From Lichenibacterium dinghuense (GTDB taxonomy: Bacteria > Pseudomonadota > Alphaproteobacteria > Rhizobiales > Beijerinckiaceae), in NCBI RefSeq assembly GCF_021730615.1, contig NZ_JAJLMN010000001.1:4475501-4539500 (forward strand): a stretch of DNA of 64,000 nt, written 5' to 3'. The position numbers and the translations under genes were made by a program. Positions 50,923 through 58,811 of this stretch are shown here, one piece after another (within the stretch, counting starts at the first letter, position 1; every line of letters begins with the position of its first letter). The notes under the pieces were generated by a model. That model ran no database searches, was not told the DNA's origin, and saw nothing but the letters and a program-made list of their open reading frames with translations.

Positions 50923-51350
50923 TCCTGCCGACCGTCCCCGTCGGGCGCGTCGAAGACCTCGACGTCGCTCCCCGGCCGCGCCCGGTAGTGGTCGAGCCGC
51001 GACCGGAGCGAGTCGACGTGCAACTCCAGCCGGTGCCCGTCGGGATCGAGCATGTACAGCGACGCGCCCTCGCTGCGGTTCTCCCGCCAGATCGGCGCCG
51101 CCGCGCGGACGCGCTCGCACAGCGTGCCGAAGTCCTCTGGCGCGGCGCTGAAGGCGACGTGGGTGTAGTCCTCGCGCGCCGTCACGGGGCCGACCGACAG
51201 GCAGAGCCACAGCGTCCCGGCTTCGAGGTAGGCGCCGTCCGGCCAGCGGGCCCTGACGGCGAGGCCGATCAGGTCGCGGTAGAAGGCGAGCGACCGGTCG
51301 AGGTCCGACACCGCCAGCGTGACGTGGTTGAGACCCGATACCCCGGCCAT
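50919..51350 (-). CDS. FosA-like fosfomycin thiol transferase (VOC family)
   Basis: The 143-residue protein closely follows FosA: '[20 protein letters not shown]', '[12 protein letters not shown]', '[14 protein letters not shown]' and '[20 protein letters not shown]'. Metal ligands correspond to His9, His64 and Glu109. FosA enzymes inactivate fosfomycin by adding glutathione with Mn2+ and K+. Chromosomal homologs are widespread, and activity cannot be assumed. The start at 51350 (MAGVSGLNH) is set by family alignment; the upstream frame is shadow-like. It is divergent from ada. Confidence 0.85.
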   Translation of the reverse strand: MAGVSGLNHVTLAVSDLDRSLAFYRDLIGLAVRARWPDGAYLEAGTLWLCLSVGPVTAREDYTHVAFSAAPEDFGTLCERVRAAAPIWRENRSEGASLYMLDPDGHRLELHVDSLRSRLDHYRARPGSDVEVFDAPDGDGRQE

Positions 51351-51568
51351 CGACGCCCCTCTGGCTCGCGTCCGCGCCTGCGATGGGCGCGGACCGTGGT
51401 CGCAGCCGCCTGCGGTTCGGTGCTCGGCACCCATCGTCGATGGGGGCAGCGTTTCCGCGGGACGGGCCCGAGATGATACGACCCGTCGTCCGATTCGAAA
51501 GCAAGGGTCGGAGTTTCAGCCGGCCGGCCTCGCGCCAGTCTCGCCCCGTCGTTCAGCGAGGTTCGGAC

Positions 51569-52651
51569 ATGCACAGCCATCGGGAAGGGACGCACGTCGG
51601 AGCGTCCGTGGTCGACGATCCGCGTTGGGCGCTGGTGCGGGCGCGCGACAAGGCGGCCGACGGCCGATTCTGGTATTCGGTCGCGACGACGGGCGTCTAC
51701 TGCCGCCCGTCCTGCGCGTCGCGCACCGCCAATCCGCGCAACGTCGCCTTCCACGACACGCTCGCCGACGCGAAGGCGAGCGGGTTCCGCCCCTGCCTGC
51801 GCTGCAGGCCCGAGGGCCCCTCCGCCGAGGAAGCCGCCGCGGCCCTGGTCACGAGGGCCTGCCGCGCGATCGAGGACGGCGAGACCCCTCCCTCGCTCCA
51901 GGACCTCGCGGCGGCGGTGGGCTGCAGCCCCGGCCACCTGCACCGGACCTTCAAGGCCGCGACCGGGCTGACCCCCAGGGACTACGCGGCGGCGCGCAGG
52001 GCCGAGCGGGTCCGCGAGGGGCTCTCCGCCGGCGCCTCGGTCACCGAAGCTTTCTACGAGGCTGGCTTCAACTCCAGCGGGCGCTTCTACGCGCAGTCCA
52101 CGGAGATCCTGGGCATGACCCCGACGCGCTACCGCTCGGGCGGCGCCGACGAGGAGATCCGCTTCGCGGTCGGCCGGTCGTCCCTGGGCGCGGTCCTGGT
52201 CGCGACGAGCGGCAAGGGCGTCGCCGCCGTGCTGATCGGCGACGAGCCCGACGCGCTCGCGCGCGACCTCCGGCGCCGCTTCCCGCGCGCGAGCCTGATC
52301 GGCGGGGAGCCCGGCTACGGGCGGCTCGTCGCCGACGTGGTGGCGCTGGTCGAGGCGCCCCGCCACGGGCTCGGCCTGCCCCTCGACGTGCGCGGCACCG
52401 CCTTCCAGCAGCGGGTCTGGAAGGCGCTGATGGACATCCCCGCCGGGGAAACGGCCTCCTACGCGGAGGTCGCGGCCCGGATCGGCTCGCCCGGCGCCGT
52501 GCGCGCGGTGGCGGGGGCCTGCGCGGCGAACAACATCGCGGTCGCGATCCCCTGCCACCGCGTAGTGCGGAGCGACGGCGCGCTGTCCGGCTACGCCTGG
52601 GGCGTCGAGCGCAAGCGCGCGCTGCTGGCCGCGGAACGCGCGGCGACCTGA
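51569..52651 (+). CDS. ada: bifunctional Ada regulator/O6-methylguanine-DNA methyltransferase
   Basis: The 360-residue protein has the full Ada layout: N-terminal zinc domain with four Cys ([12 protein letters not shown] and 'CLRCRP'), an AraC-type helix-turn-helix ('[20 protein letters not shown]'), and a C-terminal methyltransferase with active-site 'IPCHRVV'. It removes methyl groups from DNA and, once methylated, activates its own regulon. ATG 51569 (MHSHREG) is preferred because the 5' extension is not family-like. Confidence 0.93.
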   Translation: MHSHREGTHVGASVVDDPRWALVRARDKAADGRFWYSVATTGVYCRPSCASRTANPRNVAFHDTLADAKASGFRPCLRCRPEGPSAEEAAAALVTRACRAIEDGETPPSLQDLAAAVGCSPGHLHRTFKAATGLTPRDYAAARRAERVREGLSAGASVTEAFYEAGFNSSGRFYAQSTEILGMTPTRYRSGGADEEIRFAVGRSSLGAVLVATSGKGVAAVLIGDEPDALARDLRRRFPRASLIGGEPGYGRLVADVVALVEAPRHGLGLPLDVRGTAFQQRVWKALMDIPAGETASYAEVAARIGSPGAVRAVAGACAANNIAVAIPCHRVVRSDGALSGYAWGVERKRALLAAERAAT

Positions 52652-52771
52652 GGCGGCCCGCCGCGGCGGCGCTCCGGCCCCGTCGCCTCCGGGGCAGGAA
52701 CGACCGCCTTCCCGTCAGCCCCCGCGGCCGGCGGCTGATCGACTGGGGCGCCCCCTCCCGCAGCGGAAGCC

Positions 52772-54310
52772 ATGACCGAATCGAAGCCGAACATCCTCAT
52801 CGTCATGGTGGACCAGTTGGCCCCGCGCTTCCTGCCGATCCACGGCCACCCCCTGGTCCGGACGCCGCACCTCGAACGCCTGGCCGCGCGCGGCGTGGTG
52901 TTCGAGCAGGCCTACTGCAACAGCCCGCTCTGCTCGCCGTCCCGCACCGCCTTCATGACGGGGGCGCTGCCGTCGCGCACCGGCGGCTACGACAACGCCG
53001 CCGAGTTCCGGTCCGACATCCCCACCTTCGCGCACTACCTGCGGCGGATCGGCTACCGCACGGTGCTGTCCGGCAAGATGCACTTCTGCGGACCCGACCA
53101 GCTCCACGGCTTCGAGGAGCGTCTGACCACCGACATCTACCCCGCCGACTACGGCTGGACGCCCGATTGGGAGCGTCCGACGGAGCGGCCGAGCTGGTAC
53201 CACAACATGTCGTCCGTGACGGACGCCGGCCTCTGCGTCCGCACCAACCAGATGGACTTCGACGAGGAAGTCGCCTTCGCGGCCGAGCGGGCGATCTACG
53301 ACCACGCGCGCGGCCGCGACCGCCGGCCGTTCCTGATGGTGGCGTCGCTCACCCACCCGCACGACCCCTTCGCGATCACGCGGCCCTACTGGGACCTCTA
53401 CCCGCACGAGGCGATCGACCTGCCCCGCGTCGGAGCGGCCGACGTGGCCCTCGATCCCCACACGGCGCGCCTGCGCCACGTCTGCGCCATGGACGCCGAG
53501 CCGGTCTCGGACGAGCAGGTGAGGAACGCGCGCCACGCCTATTACGGGGCCGTCTCGTTCTGCGACGCCCAGCTCGGCCGCCTGACCGACGCCCTGGAGG
53601 CCGCGGGCCTCGGCGACACCGTCGTGGTGTTCCTGGGCGACCACGGCGAGATGCTCGGCGAGCGCGGGCTCTGGTACAAGATGAGCTTCTTCGAGGGGGC
53701 CTGCCGCGTGCCGCTCGTGGTGTCGGCGCCGGGCCGCTTCGCGCCGGGGCGCGTGCGCGCCTCCGTGTCGCTGGTCGACGTGCTGCCGACGCTGGTCGAG
53801 ATCGCCGGCGGCGATCCGGACGCGCTCGCGAGCGCCATCGACGGGCGCAGCCTCGTGCCGCACCTGTCGGGCCGGGGCGGCCACGACGAGGTCCTGGGCG
53901 AATACCTGGCCGAGGGCGCGCTGGCGCCGATCGTCATGCTGCGCCGCGGGCGCTGGAAGTTCGTCCACTCGCCGGCCGACCCGGACCAGCTCTACGACCT
54001 CGGCGCGGACCCCGAGGAACTATGCAACCTCGCCGGCTCGGGCGAGCACGCCGGAACCGTGGCGGCGTTCCGGGCCGAGGCGGCGCGGCGGTGGGACATC
54101 GCCGCGCTCGACCGCTCGGTGCGCGACAGCCAGCGCCGGCGCCGCCTCGTCGATGCGGCGCTCGCGAGCGGCGTCACCAAGCCCTGGGACTACCAGCCGT
54201 TCCGCGACGCCACGAAGCAGTACATGCGCAACACCATGGACCTCGACGACCTCGAGGCGATGGCGCGCTTCCCCCGCGTGTCGGCCCGCGGGGGCGAGCC
54301 GGAGCCGTGA
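52772..54310 (+). CDS. betC: choline-sulfatase
   Basis: The 512-residue enzyme hydrolyses choline-O-sulfate to choline and sulfate. It carries the sulfatase signature C-S-P-S-R with the Cys at position 54 (converted to formylglycine), 'NILIVMVDQLAPRFLPIHGH' with metal-binding Asp, and the choline-sulfatase C-terminal domain ('KPWDYQPFRDATKQYMRNTM'). The product choline can feed glycine betaine synthesis, but betA, betB and a betI regulator are not in the window. ATG 52772 fits the family start. Confidence 0.95.
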   Translation: MTESKPNILIVMVDQLAPRFLPIHGHPLVRTPHLERLAARGVVFEQAYCNSPLCSPSRTAFMTGALPSRTGGYDNAAEFRSDIPTFAHYLRRIGYRTVLSGKMHFCGPDQLHGFEERLTTDIYPADYGWTPDWERPTERPSWYHNMSSVTDAGLCVRTNQMDFDEEVAFAAERAIYDHARGRDRRPFLMVASLTHPHDPFAITRPYWDLYPHEAIDLPRVGAADVALDPHTARLRHVCAMDAEPVSDEQVRNARHAYYGAVSFCDAQLGRLTDALEAAGLGDTVVVFLGDHGEMLGERGLWYKMSFFEGACRVPLVVSAPGRFAPGRVRASVSLVDVLPTLVEIAGGDPDALASAIDGRSLVPHLSGRGGHDEVLGEYLAEGALAPIVMLRRGRWKFVHSPADPDQLYDLGADPEELCNLAGSGEHAGTVAAFRAEAARRWDIAALDRSVRDSQRRRRLVDAALASGVTKPWDYQPFRDATKQYMRNTMDLDDLEAMARFPRVSARGGEPEP

Positions 54311-54313
54311 GGC

Positions 54314-54574
54314 TCAGGCCTTGCCCTCCTTGCACTTGCGCATGAAGGCGGAGCGCGGCTTGCCGTGCACGTTGGCGGCATCCGCCTTCTTGGAGCATTC
54401 CAGCGACTGGGCGGTGCGGGGCTTCTGACCCTTCTTCATCATCGGGGCGGCGGCCGTCGAGGCGCCGGCGGCGGGCGCCATGGCGGGCGCGGTCGCGGGG
54501 GCCGCGGCCTGGGCGAAGACGCCTCCGGTCGACAGCGTCAGCGCCAACGCGGCGGCGAGGGTGAGCTTGGTCAT
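54314..54574 (-). CDS. PsiF repeat family protein
   Basis: The 86-residue secreted protein has a signal peptide, an Ala/Pro/Met-rich spacer, and one PsiF repeat 'RTAQSLECSKKADAANVHGK' followed by 'RSAFMRKCKEG' with two Cys. PsiF proteins are induced by phosphate starvation in Escherichia coli; the role is unknown. It is convergent with betC, four bases apart. Confidence 0.85.
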   Translation of the reverse strand: MTKLTLAAALALTLSTGGVFAQAAAPATAPAMAPAAGASTAAAPMMKKGQKPRTAQSLECSKKADAANVHGKPRSAFMRKCKEGKA

Positions 54575-54781
54575 GGCGAGTCCATCCGGGACGATCGACG
54601 GCCGGTCGCGAATCGCCGGCTCCCGTCCAGCGCGAGATTGGGCGGGCCCCCTGTCGCCCGCAAGGCACGGCGTGGGATCGGTCCGGGAAGGGGCTGCGAT
54701 GGACGCGCGGCGTGGCGGTGCCGCCACAGCGCGTCCCGCGGGTCCGCGCTATCCTGCCCGCCGCGACCCCGGAGGCGCCCC

Positions 54782-54982
54782 ATGACCAAGCCGCTGCTGT
54801 GCGCCATCGCCGTCCTCTGGATCCTGCCCGCCGCGGCGATCACGCGGCAGAAGAAGGAACCGGAGCCCAAAGCCGCGACCTGCCCGGAGGTCGGCGAGGG
54901 CTACATCCGCGTGCCGGGATCGGACACCTGCGTCAAGGTCGGCGGATCGGTGCGCGTCGAGGGGGCCGCGATCAGCCGCTGA
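54782..54982 (+). CDS. small secreted protein resembling a porin N-terminal segment
   Basis: The 66-residue product has a signal peptide (MTKPLLCAIAVLWILPAAA) and then 'CPEVGEGYIRVPGSDTCVKV', which resembles the start of alphaproteobacterial Porin_2 proteins ('C-x-x-x-G-x-G-x-x-x-I-P-G-T-D-T-C-x-K-x-G-G'). The beta-barrel is missing and the gene ends in a stop 20 residues later, with no barrel coding sequence downstream. It may be a porin-derived mini-protein or the relic of one. Confidence 0.65.
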   Translation: MTKPLLCAIAVLWILPAAAITRQKKEPEPKAATCPEVGEGYIRVPGSDTCVKVGGSVRVEGAAISR

Positions 54983-55050
54983 CAGCGGGGTGAGGCCCTG
55001 TTAACGCGGCGGAAGCCATGTTGACCTCCACCGCCCCACGAGGACCCGAG

Positions 55051-55206
55051 ATGCTCCACCGCCATGCCTGCCGCGTCCTGGCGCTGCTCGTCGTCGCCTC
55101 CGCGCTGGCCGGCTGCGACAAGTGCGCCGACTATTTCATCGTCAACCCGTTCGGCACCAAGCCGGCCGGCACCTGCCCGTCCGGCGCGATGCCGGCCGCG
55201 AAGTAG
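55051..55206 (+). CDS. small lipoprotein
   Basis: The 51-residue product has a lipoprotein signal (LLVVASALAGC) and a 29-residue mature part with further Cys residues ('CDKCADYFIVNPFGTKPAGT'). Small lipoproteins of this kind are common in the group but I know no function. ATG 55051 is preferred over 55018 because GAGGACCCGAG precedes it. Confidence 0.65.
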   Translation: MLHRHACRVLALLVVASALAGCDKCADYFIVNPFGTKPAGTCPSGAMPAAK

Positions 55207-55281
55207 GGGGCGAGCCGAGGGCGACACCCGCGTCTCCCGGCCGGCGCGCCGCGCCGGCTCAGGATGACCGATGGGACGACC

Positions 55282-56664
55282 TCAGTAGGCGCATTCCGCG
55301 AACACGGGGTCGACGCTGCCGTTCCAGGCGCCGTGGAAGCGCTCCAGCAGCATGTCGGCCCGCGTCTGCCCGCGCTCGACCAGCTCGTCGAGCGGCGCGA
55401 GATACTGCGCCTCGTCGCGCCCCGCGGCGTCGCGGAACGCCCGGCGCTCCAGCCCGCCGCGGGCGATCTCCAGCATGTCGCGGGCCACGTCGCGCAGCGT
55501 GCGTCCGCCGGCGGGGGTGCGGAACCCCTGCGCCGGCACGGCGTCACGCATCGCCTGCCGCATCTCGGCCGTCCAGGGCGCCACGAGGTCGGAGGCGGCC
55601 TGCAGCGCGGCCGGGTCGTAGAGCAGGCCGACGAAGAGCGCCCCCAGCGCCACGATCATGGGCGCCGAGCCGACGTCCTCGCCGCGCATCTCGAGATACC
55701 GCTTCAGCCGCACCTCGGGGAAGATGGTCGACAGGTGGTTGGCCCAGTCGGACAGCGTGGCCCGCTCGCCCGGCAGCGCGTCGAGCCGCCCCTCCATGAG
55801 GTCGCGGAAGCTCGCGCCCGTGACGTCGTGGTAGCGGTCGCCGCGCTTGACGAAATACATCGGGACGTCGAGCGCATAGTCGACGTAGCGCTCGAACCCC
55901 ATGCCGGGCTCGAAGGCGAAGGGCATCATGCCCGAGCGGGCCCGGTCGGTGTCGAGCCAGATGTGCGAGCGCTCGGACAGGAAGCCGCTCGGCCGCCCCT
56001 CCCGGAACGGCGAGTTGGCGAAGAGCGCGGTGGCGGCCGGCTGCAGGGCCAGCGACACCCTGAGCTTCCTCACCATGTCGGCTTCCGAGGCGAAGTCGAG
56101 GTTGGCCTGCGCCGTGCAGGTCCGGAACATCATGTCGAGCCCGCGCGTGCCGACCTTCGGCATGTAGCCCGCCATGATGCGGTAGCGCCCCTTGGGCATG
56201 GCCGGCGTCGCGCCGCGCGGCCACTTCGGGCCGGCCCCGAGCGCCAGGAAGCCGATGCCGAGCGGCTCCGCCACCGCCTTGAGGGCGTCGAGGTGCCCGT
56301 CGAGCTCGGCCTTCGACGCGTGCAGCGTCTTCAGCGGGGCGCCCGACAGTTCGAACTGGCCTCCCGGCTCCAGCGACACCGCGCCGCCCGTGCCCGCGTC
56401 GTCGGCGAGGCCGATCGGGAGCCCGTCCTCGAGGATGCGCTCCCATCCCTGGCGCTCGGCCATCCCGTCGAGCAGCGCCCGGATGCCGCCCCGCCCCGTG
56501 GCGGGGTCGCCCTCGTAGGGCACGGGGGACAGCGTGTCGCGGTAGAAGGGCAGCTTCTCGTTCTCGATGCCGACGGACTGGCCCAGCTTGCAGCCCTCCG
56601 CGATCCAGGCGACGAGGTCGTCCCGCGAAGCGATGGGCATCGTGTCGGTGGTGTCGCGGGCCAT
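55282..56664 (-). CDS. gshA: glutamate-cysteine ligase (plant/alphaproteobacterial type)
   Basis: The 460-residue enzyme makes gamma-glutamylcysteine, the first step of glutathione synthesis, using ATP. It is of the proteobacterial/plant type: 'IGIENEKLPFYRDTLSPVPY'-like segment near the start (visible as SVGIENEKLPFY), 'GGAVSLEPGGQFELSGAPL' and 'RTCTAQANLDFASEADM'. Length is normal. Glutathione made here would be the co-substrate of the FosA-like protein encoded 4 kb away. The upstream 238-bp gap to the next gene holds divergent promoters. Confidence 0.95.
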   Translation of the reverse strand: MARDTTDTMPIASRDDLVAWIAEGCKLGQSVGIENEKLPFYRDTLSPVPYEGDPATGRGGIRALLDGMAERQGWERILEDGLPIGLADDAGTGGAVSLEPGGQFELSGAPLKTLHASKAELDGHLDALKAVAEPLGIGFLALGAGPKWPRGATPAMPKGRYRIMAGYMPKVGTRGLDMMFRTCTAQANLDFASEADMVRKLRVSLALQPAATALFANSPFREGRPSGFLSERSHIWLDTDRARSGMMPFAFEPGMGFERYVDYALDVPMYFVKRGDRYHDVTGASFRDLMEGRLDALPGERATLSDWANHLSTIFPEVRLKRYLEMRGEDVGSAPMIVALGALFVGLLYDPAALQAASDLVAPWTAEMRQAMRDAVPAQGFRTPAGGRTLRDVARDMLEIARGGLERRAFRDAAGRDEAQYLAPLDELVERGQTRADMLLERFHGAWNGSVDPVFAECAY

Positions 56665-56902
56665 GCGGTGCTTTCACGCCTGAAGCCGGCCGCGGGCGGC
56701 CGGCGGGGATGGCCGAGCGGCCGTTCGCTTCAGTTAGGGAAATGCGGCTGTGCTGGCAACGTGCCCTATCTGCATCAGTCGTCCCGTTTCTTAGCCGAAG
56801 ACTGAGCTAGGAGAAACTTAGCCAGGTGATATGCGTTGCGTGCGGGTCGAGCCGCGCGGAACCGACAGGGCTGCGGCGGCGGACGATCGAAGGGAGACAC
56901 CC

Positions 56903-57136
56903 ATGAATTCGCTCAAGAAGACCCTGGCCCTGGCCTGCGCCGCTTCCGTGCTCAGCTTCGGCATCGCCGTCGCCCAGACCGCTCCTGCCGCCCCCGCCGC
57001 TCCGGACGCCGCCGCCGCCCCGGACGCCGCCGCTCCGGCCGCTGACGCCCCGATGAAGAAGCCCATGAAGAAGATGTCCCACAAGAAGTCCATGAAGAAG
57101 ATGTCGCACAAGAAGTCCATGAAGAAGGCGATGTGA
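56903..57136 (+). CDS. small secreted Lys/Met-rich protein
   Basis: The 77-residue product has a signal peptide (cleavage near 'GIAVAQT'), a Pro/Ala/Asp linker and a basic tail made of near-repeats such as 'KKMSHKKSM' (twice). Met, His and Lys in a repeated pattern could bind metal or anionic surface polymers. AGGGAG precedes ATG 56903, and a clear terminator follows, so it is a single-gene transcript. Similar short Lys-rich secreted proteins occur in Methylobacteriaceae without known function. Confidence 0.75.
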   Translation: MNSLKKTLALACAASVLSFGIAVAQTAPAAPAAPDAAAAPDAAAPAADAPMKKPMKKMSHKKSMKKMSHKKSMKKAM

Positions 57137-57162
57137 GCGACGCCTGCTCGCGGCACTTCGGG

Positions 57163-57187
57163 CCCCGGCCGTTCGGTCGGGGTTTTT
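57163..57187 (+). terminator. intrinsic terminator
   Basis: An 8-bp stem (CCCCGGCC at 57163-57170 with GGTCGGGG at 57175-57182, loop GTTC) is followed by TTTTT. It ends the Lys/Met-rich gene. Confidence 0.9.
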
Positions 57188-57259
57188 CATTTGACGAGGG
57201 CGAATCGTTAAGGGGCGCGTGACAAGTTCCCGCTTCCGATGAGGTGGGGGACAGGGGTC

Positions 57260-57418
57260 ATGATGATCCGCTTCTGGCGCGACAGGCGTGCCACCACGGC
57301 GATCGAGTATTGCTTGGTCGCCGGCATCGTCTCGCTCGCCGTGGTGGCGGGAGCGACGGCGATCGGCACCCGGCTGGCCACGAACTACTACGGCAAGATC
57401 GCCGCCAACCTCAGCTGA
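57260..57418 (+). CDS. second, atypical Flp-family pilin
   Basis: The 52-residue frame reads like an Flp prepilin: a short basic leader, then ATTAIEYCLVAGIVSLAVVA and 'IGTRLATNYYGKIAANLS', matching the first Flp in its last residues. It differs in two ways: the residue before the cleavage point is Arg10 instead of Gly, and Cys replaces Gly after the Glu-Tyr pair. The start ATG 57260 is preceded by a purine-rich AGGGG. Its stop overlaps the end of the convergent LysR gene by eight bases. It may be a minor or uncleaved pilin-like protein. Confidence 0.85.
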   Translation: MMIRFWRDRRATTAIEYCLVAGIVSLAVVAGATAIGTRLATNYYGKIAANLS

Positions 57419-58304
57419 CCGGGGCGCCGCCCCTGTCCCCCGCCGTCGACAGGTTGTCGAGGCTGGACACGATGTGTCCCGCCAGCGCGTCGCACAGCGG
57501 CGACGGGTCGGCCCGGTTGCGCACCAGCGCGATCTTGCAGGAGGGCAGGGTCGGGAAGCCGTCCGCGGGGCCGAGCACCCGCATGCCCGGGCGCAGCGCG
57601 CTTTCCGGCAGCACCGACACGGCGAGCCCGGCCAGCACGGCCGCCCCCACGGCGGTCGAGTTCCACGACGAATACAGCACCCTGTAGTTCCGGGCGGCCC
57701 CGTCCAGCGCCGCCGTCGCGGCCTGCCGCCAGGTGCAGAAGGTCCGCCCCAGCGCCAGGGGCACCGGCTCCTGCTCGTGCACGGCGTGCCGGCCGGAGGT
57801 CACCCACAGCAGGCGCTCGCGGCGGATCACCGAGGCCGAACCGCGCGACGACACGTGGGTGATGATGGCGAGGTCGATGTCGGCGTGCTCGATCCGCTCC
57901 ATCAGCATCGGCGTCGGCTCGCACACCACCGTCACCTCGACGCGCGGGTTGGACTGCGAGAAGCGCGCCAGGATCTCGGGCAGGTAGCGCTCGGCATAGT
58001 CGTCCGGCAGGCCGAGCCGGACGCGCCCCGCCAGCTCCCGTTCGGCGAAGCTCGCCAGGGCCTCGCTCGACAGGCGCAGGATGCGCCGCGCGTAGTCGAG
58101 CAGCCGCTCGCCCTCCTCGGTGAGGCGCGAGGCCCTCCCGTCCCGCTCGAACAGCGGGCGCCCGACGGTCTCCTCAAGCCGCTTGATCTGCATCGACACG
58201 GCGGACTGCGTCTTGTGCACGGCTTCCGCCGCGCGGGTGAACGTGCCCGTGTCGGCGATGGCGATGAAGGACCGCAACTGGTCGATGTCGAGGAGCGCCG
58301 TCAT
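57411..58304 (-). CDS. LysR-family transcriptional regulator
   Basis: The 297-residue protein has an N-terminal winged helix-turn-helix ('FTRAAEAVHKTQSAVSMQIK' and 'RLEETVGRPLFERDGRASRL') and a periplasmic-binding-like effector domain from about residue 90. ATG 58304 (MTALLDIDQ) is aligned to the family start; ATG 58313 would add three residues. It is divergent from a DUF1127 gene across about 125 bp, which is a likely place for its operator. Ligand unknown. Confidence 0.9.
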   Translation of the reverse strand: MTALLDIDQLRSFIAIADTGTFTRAAEAVHKTQSAVSMQIKRLEETVGRPLFERDGRASRLTEEGERLLDYARRILRLSSEALASFAERELAGRVRLGLPDDYAERYLPEILARFSQSNPRVEVTVVCEPTPMLMERIEHADIDLAIITHVSSRGSASVIRRERLLWVTSGRHAVHEQEPVPLALGRTFCTWRQAATAALDGAARNYRVLYSSWNSTAVGAAVLAGLAVSVLPESALRPGMRVLGPADGFPTLPSCKIALVRNRADPSPLCDALAGHIVSSLDNLSTAGDRGGAPVS

Positions 58305-58429
58305 GGGAGGCATCCGGGTCGAGGCTGCGAGAGAGTATGACCAAAGCCGATGGCAGGTATCAAGAACATTCGTTTCTCTGATTGTGCGCTGCGGCGTATA
58401 CCATCCTCGTCCAACCAGGAAACAGTCCG

Positions 58430-58744
58430 ATGCGTCCCGCCGATGTCTCTCCCTCCCGCTTCGCTGCCGCCGCGTCGGCCGTGGCGCGCTTCGCCGCCAG
58501 CCTGCGCGAGGCCGGGGAGCGCCGCCGCGCCGTGCGCAGCCTGGCCTCGCTCGACGACCACATGCTGCGCGACATCGGCCTGTCGCGGTTCGACGTCGAC
58601 GCCGCCCTGGTGGAGCCCGCCCTGACCGACGGCACCCTGATCCTCGCCGAGCGCGCCCGCGAAGCGCGCCAGCACCAGCGCGCCACGGCCCGCGAGGCTC
58701 AGGCCTGGGCCCCCCTGACCGTCGACGCCCGCCGCGCGGCCTGA
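58430..58744 (+). CDS. DUF1127 domain-containing protein
   Basis: The 104-residue protein holds one DUF1127 (YjiS-like) module: 'RAVRSLASLDDHMLRDIGLS' followed by 'RFDVDAALVEPALTD'. The short Arg-rich DUF1127 proteins act as small RNA- or nutrient-linked regulators in several Rhizobiales; this one has extra N- and C-terminal Ala/Arg-rich parts. It is divergent from the LysR gene and may be its target. Confidence 0.85.
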   Translation: MRPADVSPSRFAAAASAVARFAASLREAGERRRAVRSLASLDDHMLRDIGLSRFDVDAALVEPALTDGTLILAERAREARQHQRATAREAQAWAPLTVDARRAA

Positions 58745-58811
58745 ATCGTTAATCATTGATGAATGGCGCCGGCGATCTCGCTCTGACGAATGATTGCCGG
58801 CGCCGCTGCGC

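Noticed and set aside
51319-54345. A 1008-codon plus-strand open frame
   Set aside because: It covers ada and betC in the wrong frame and is Arg/Pro-rich without motifs.
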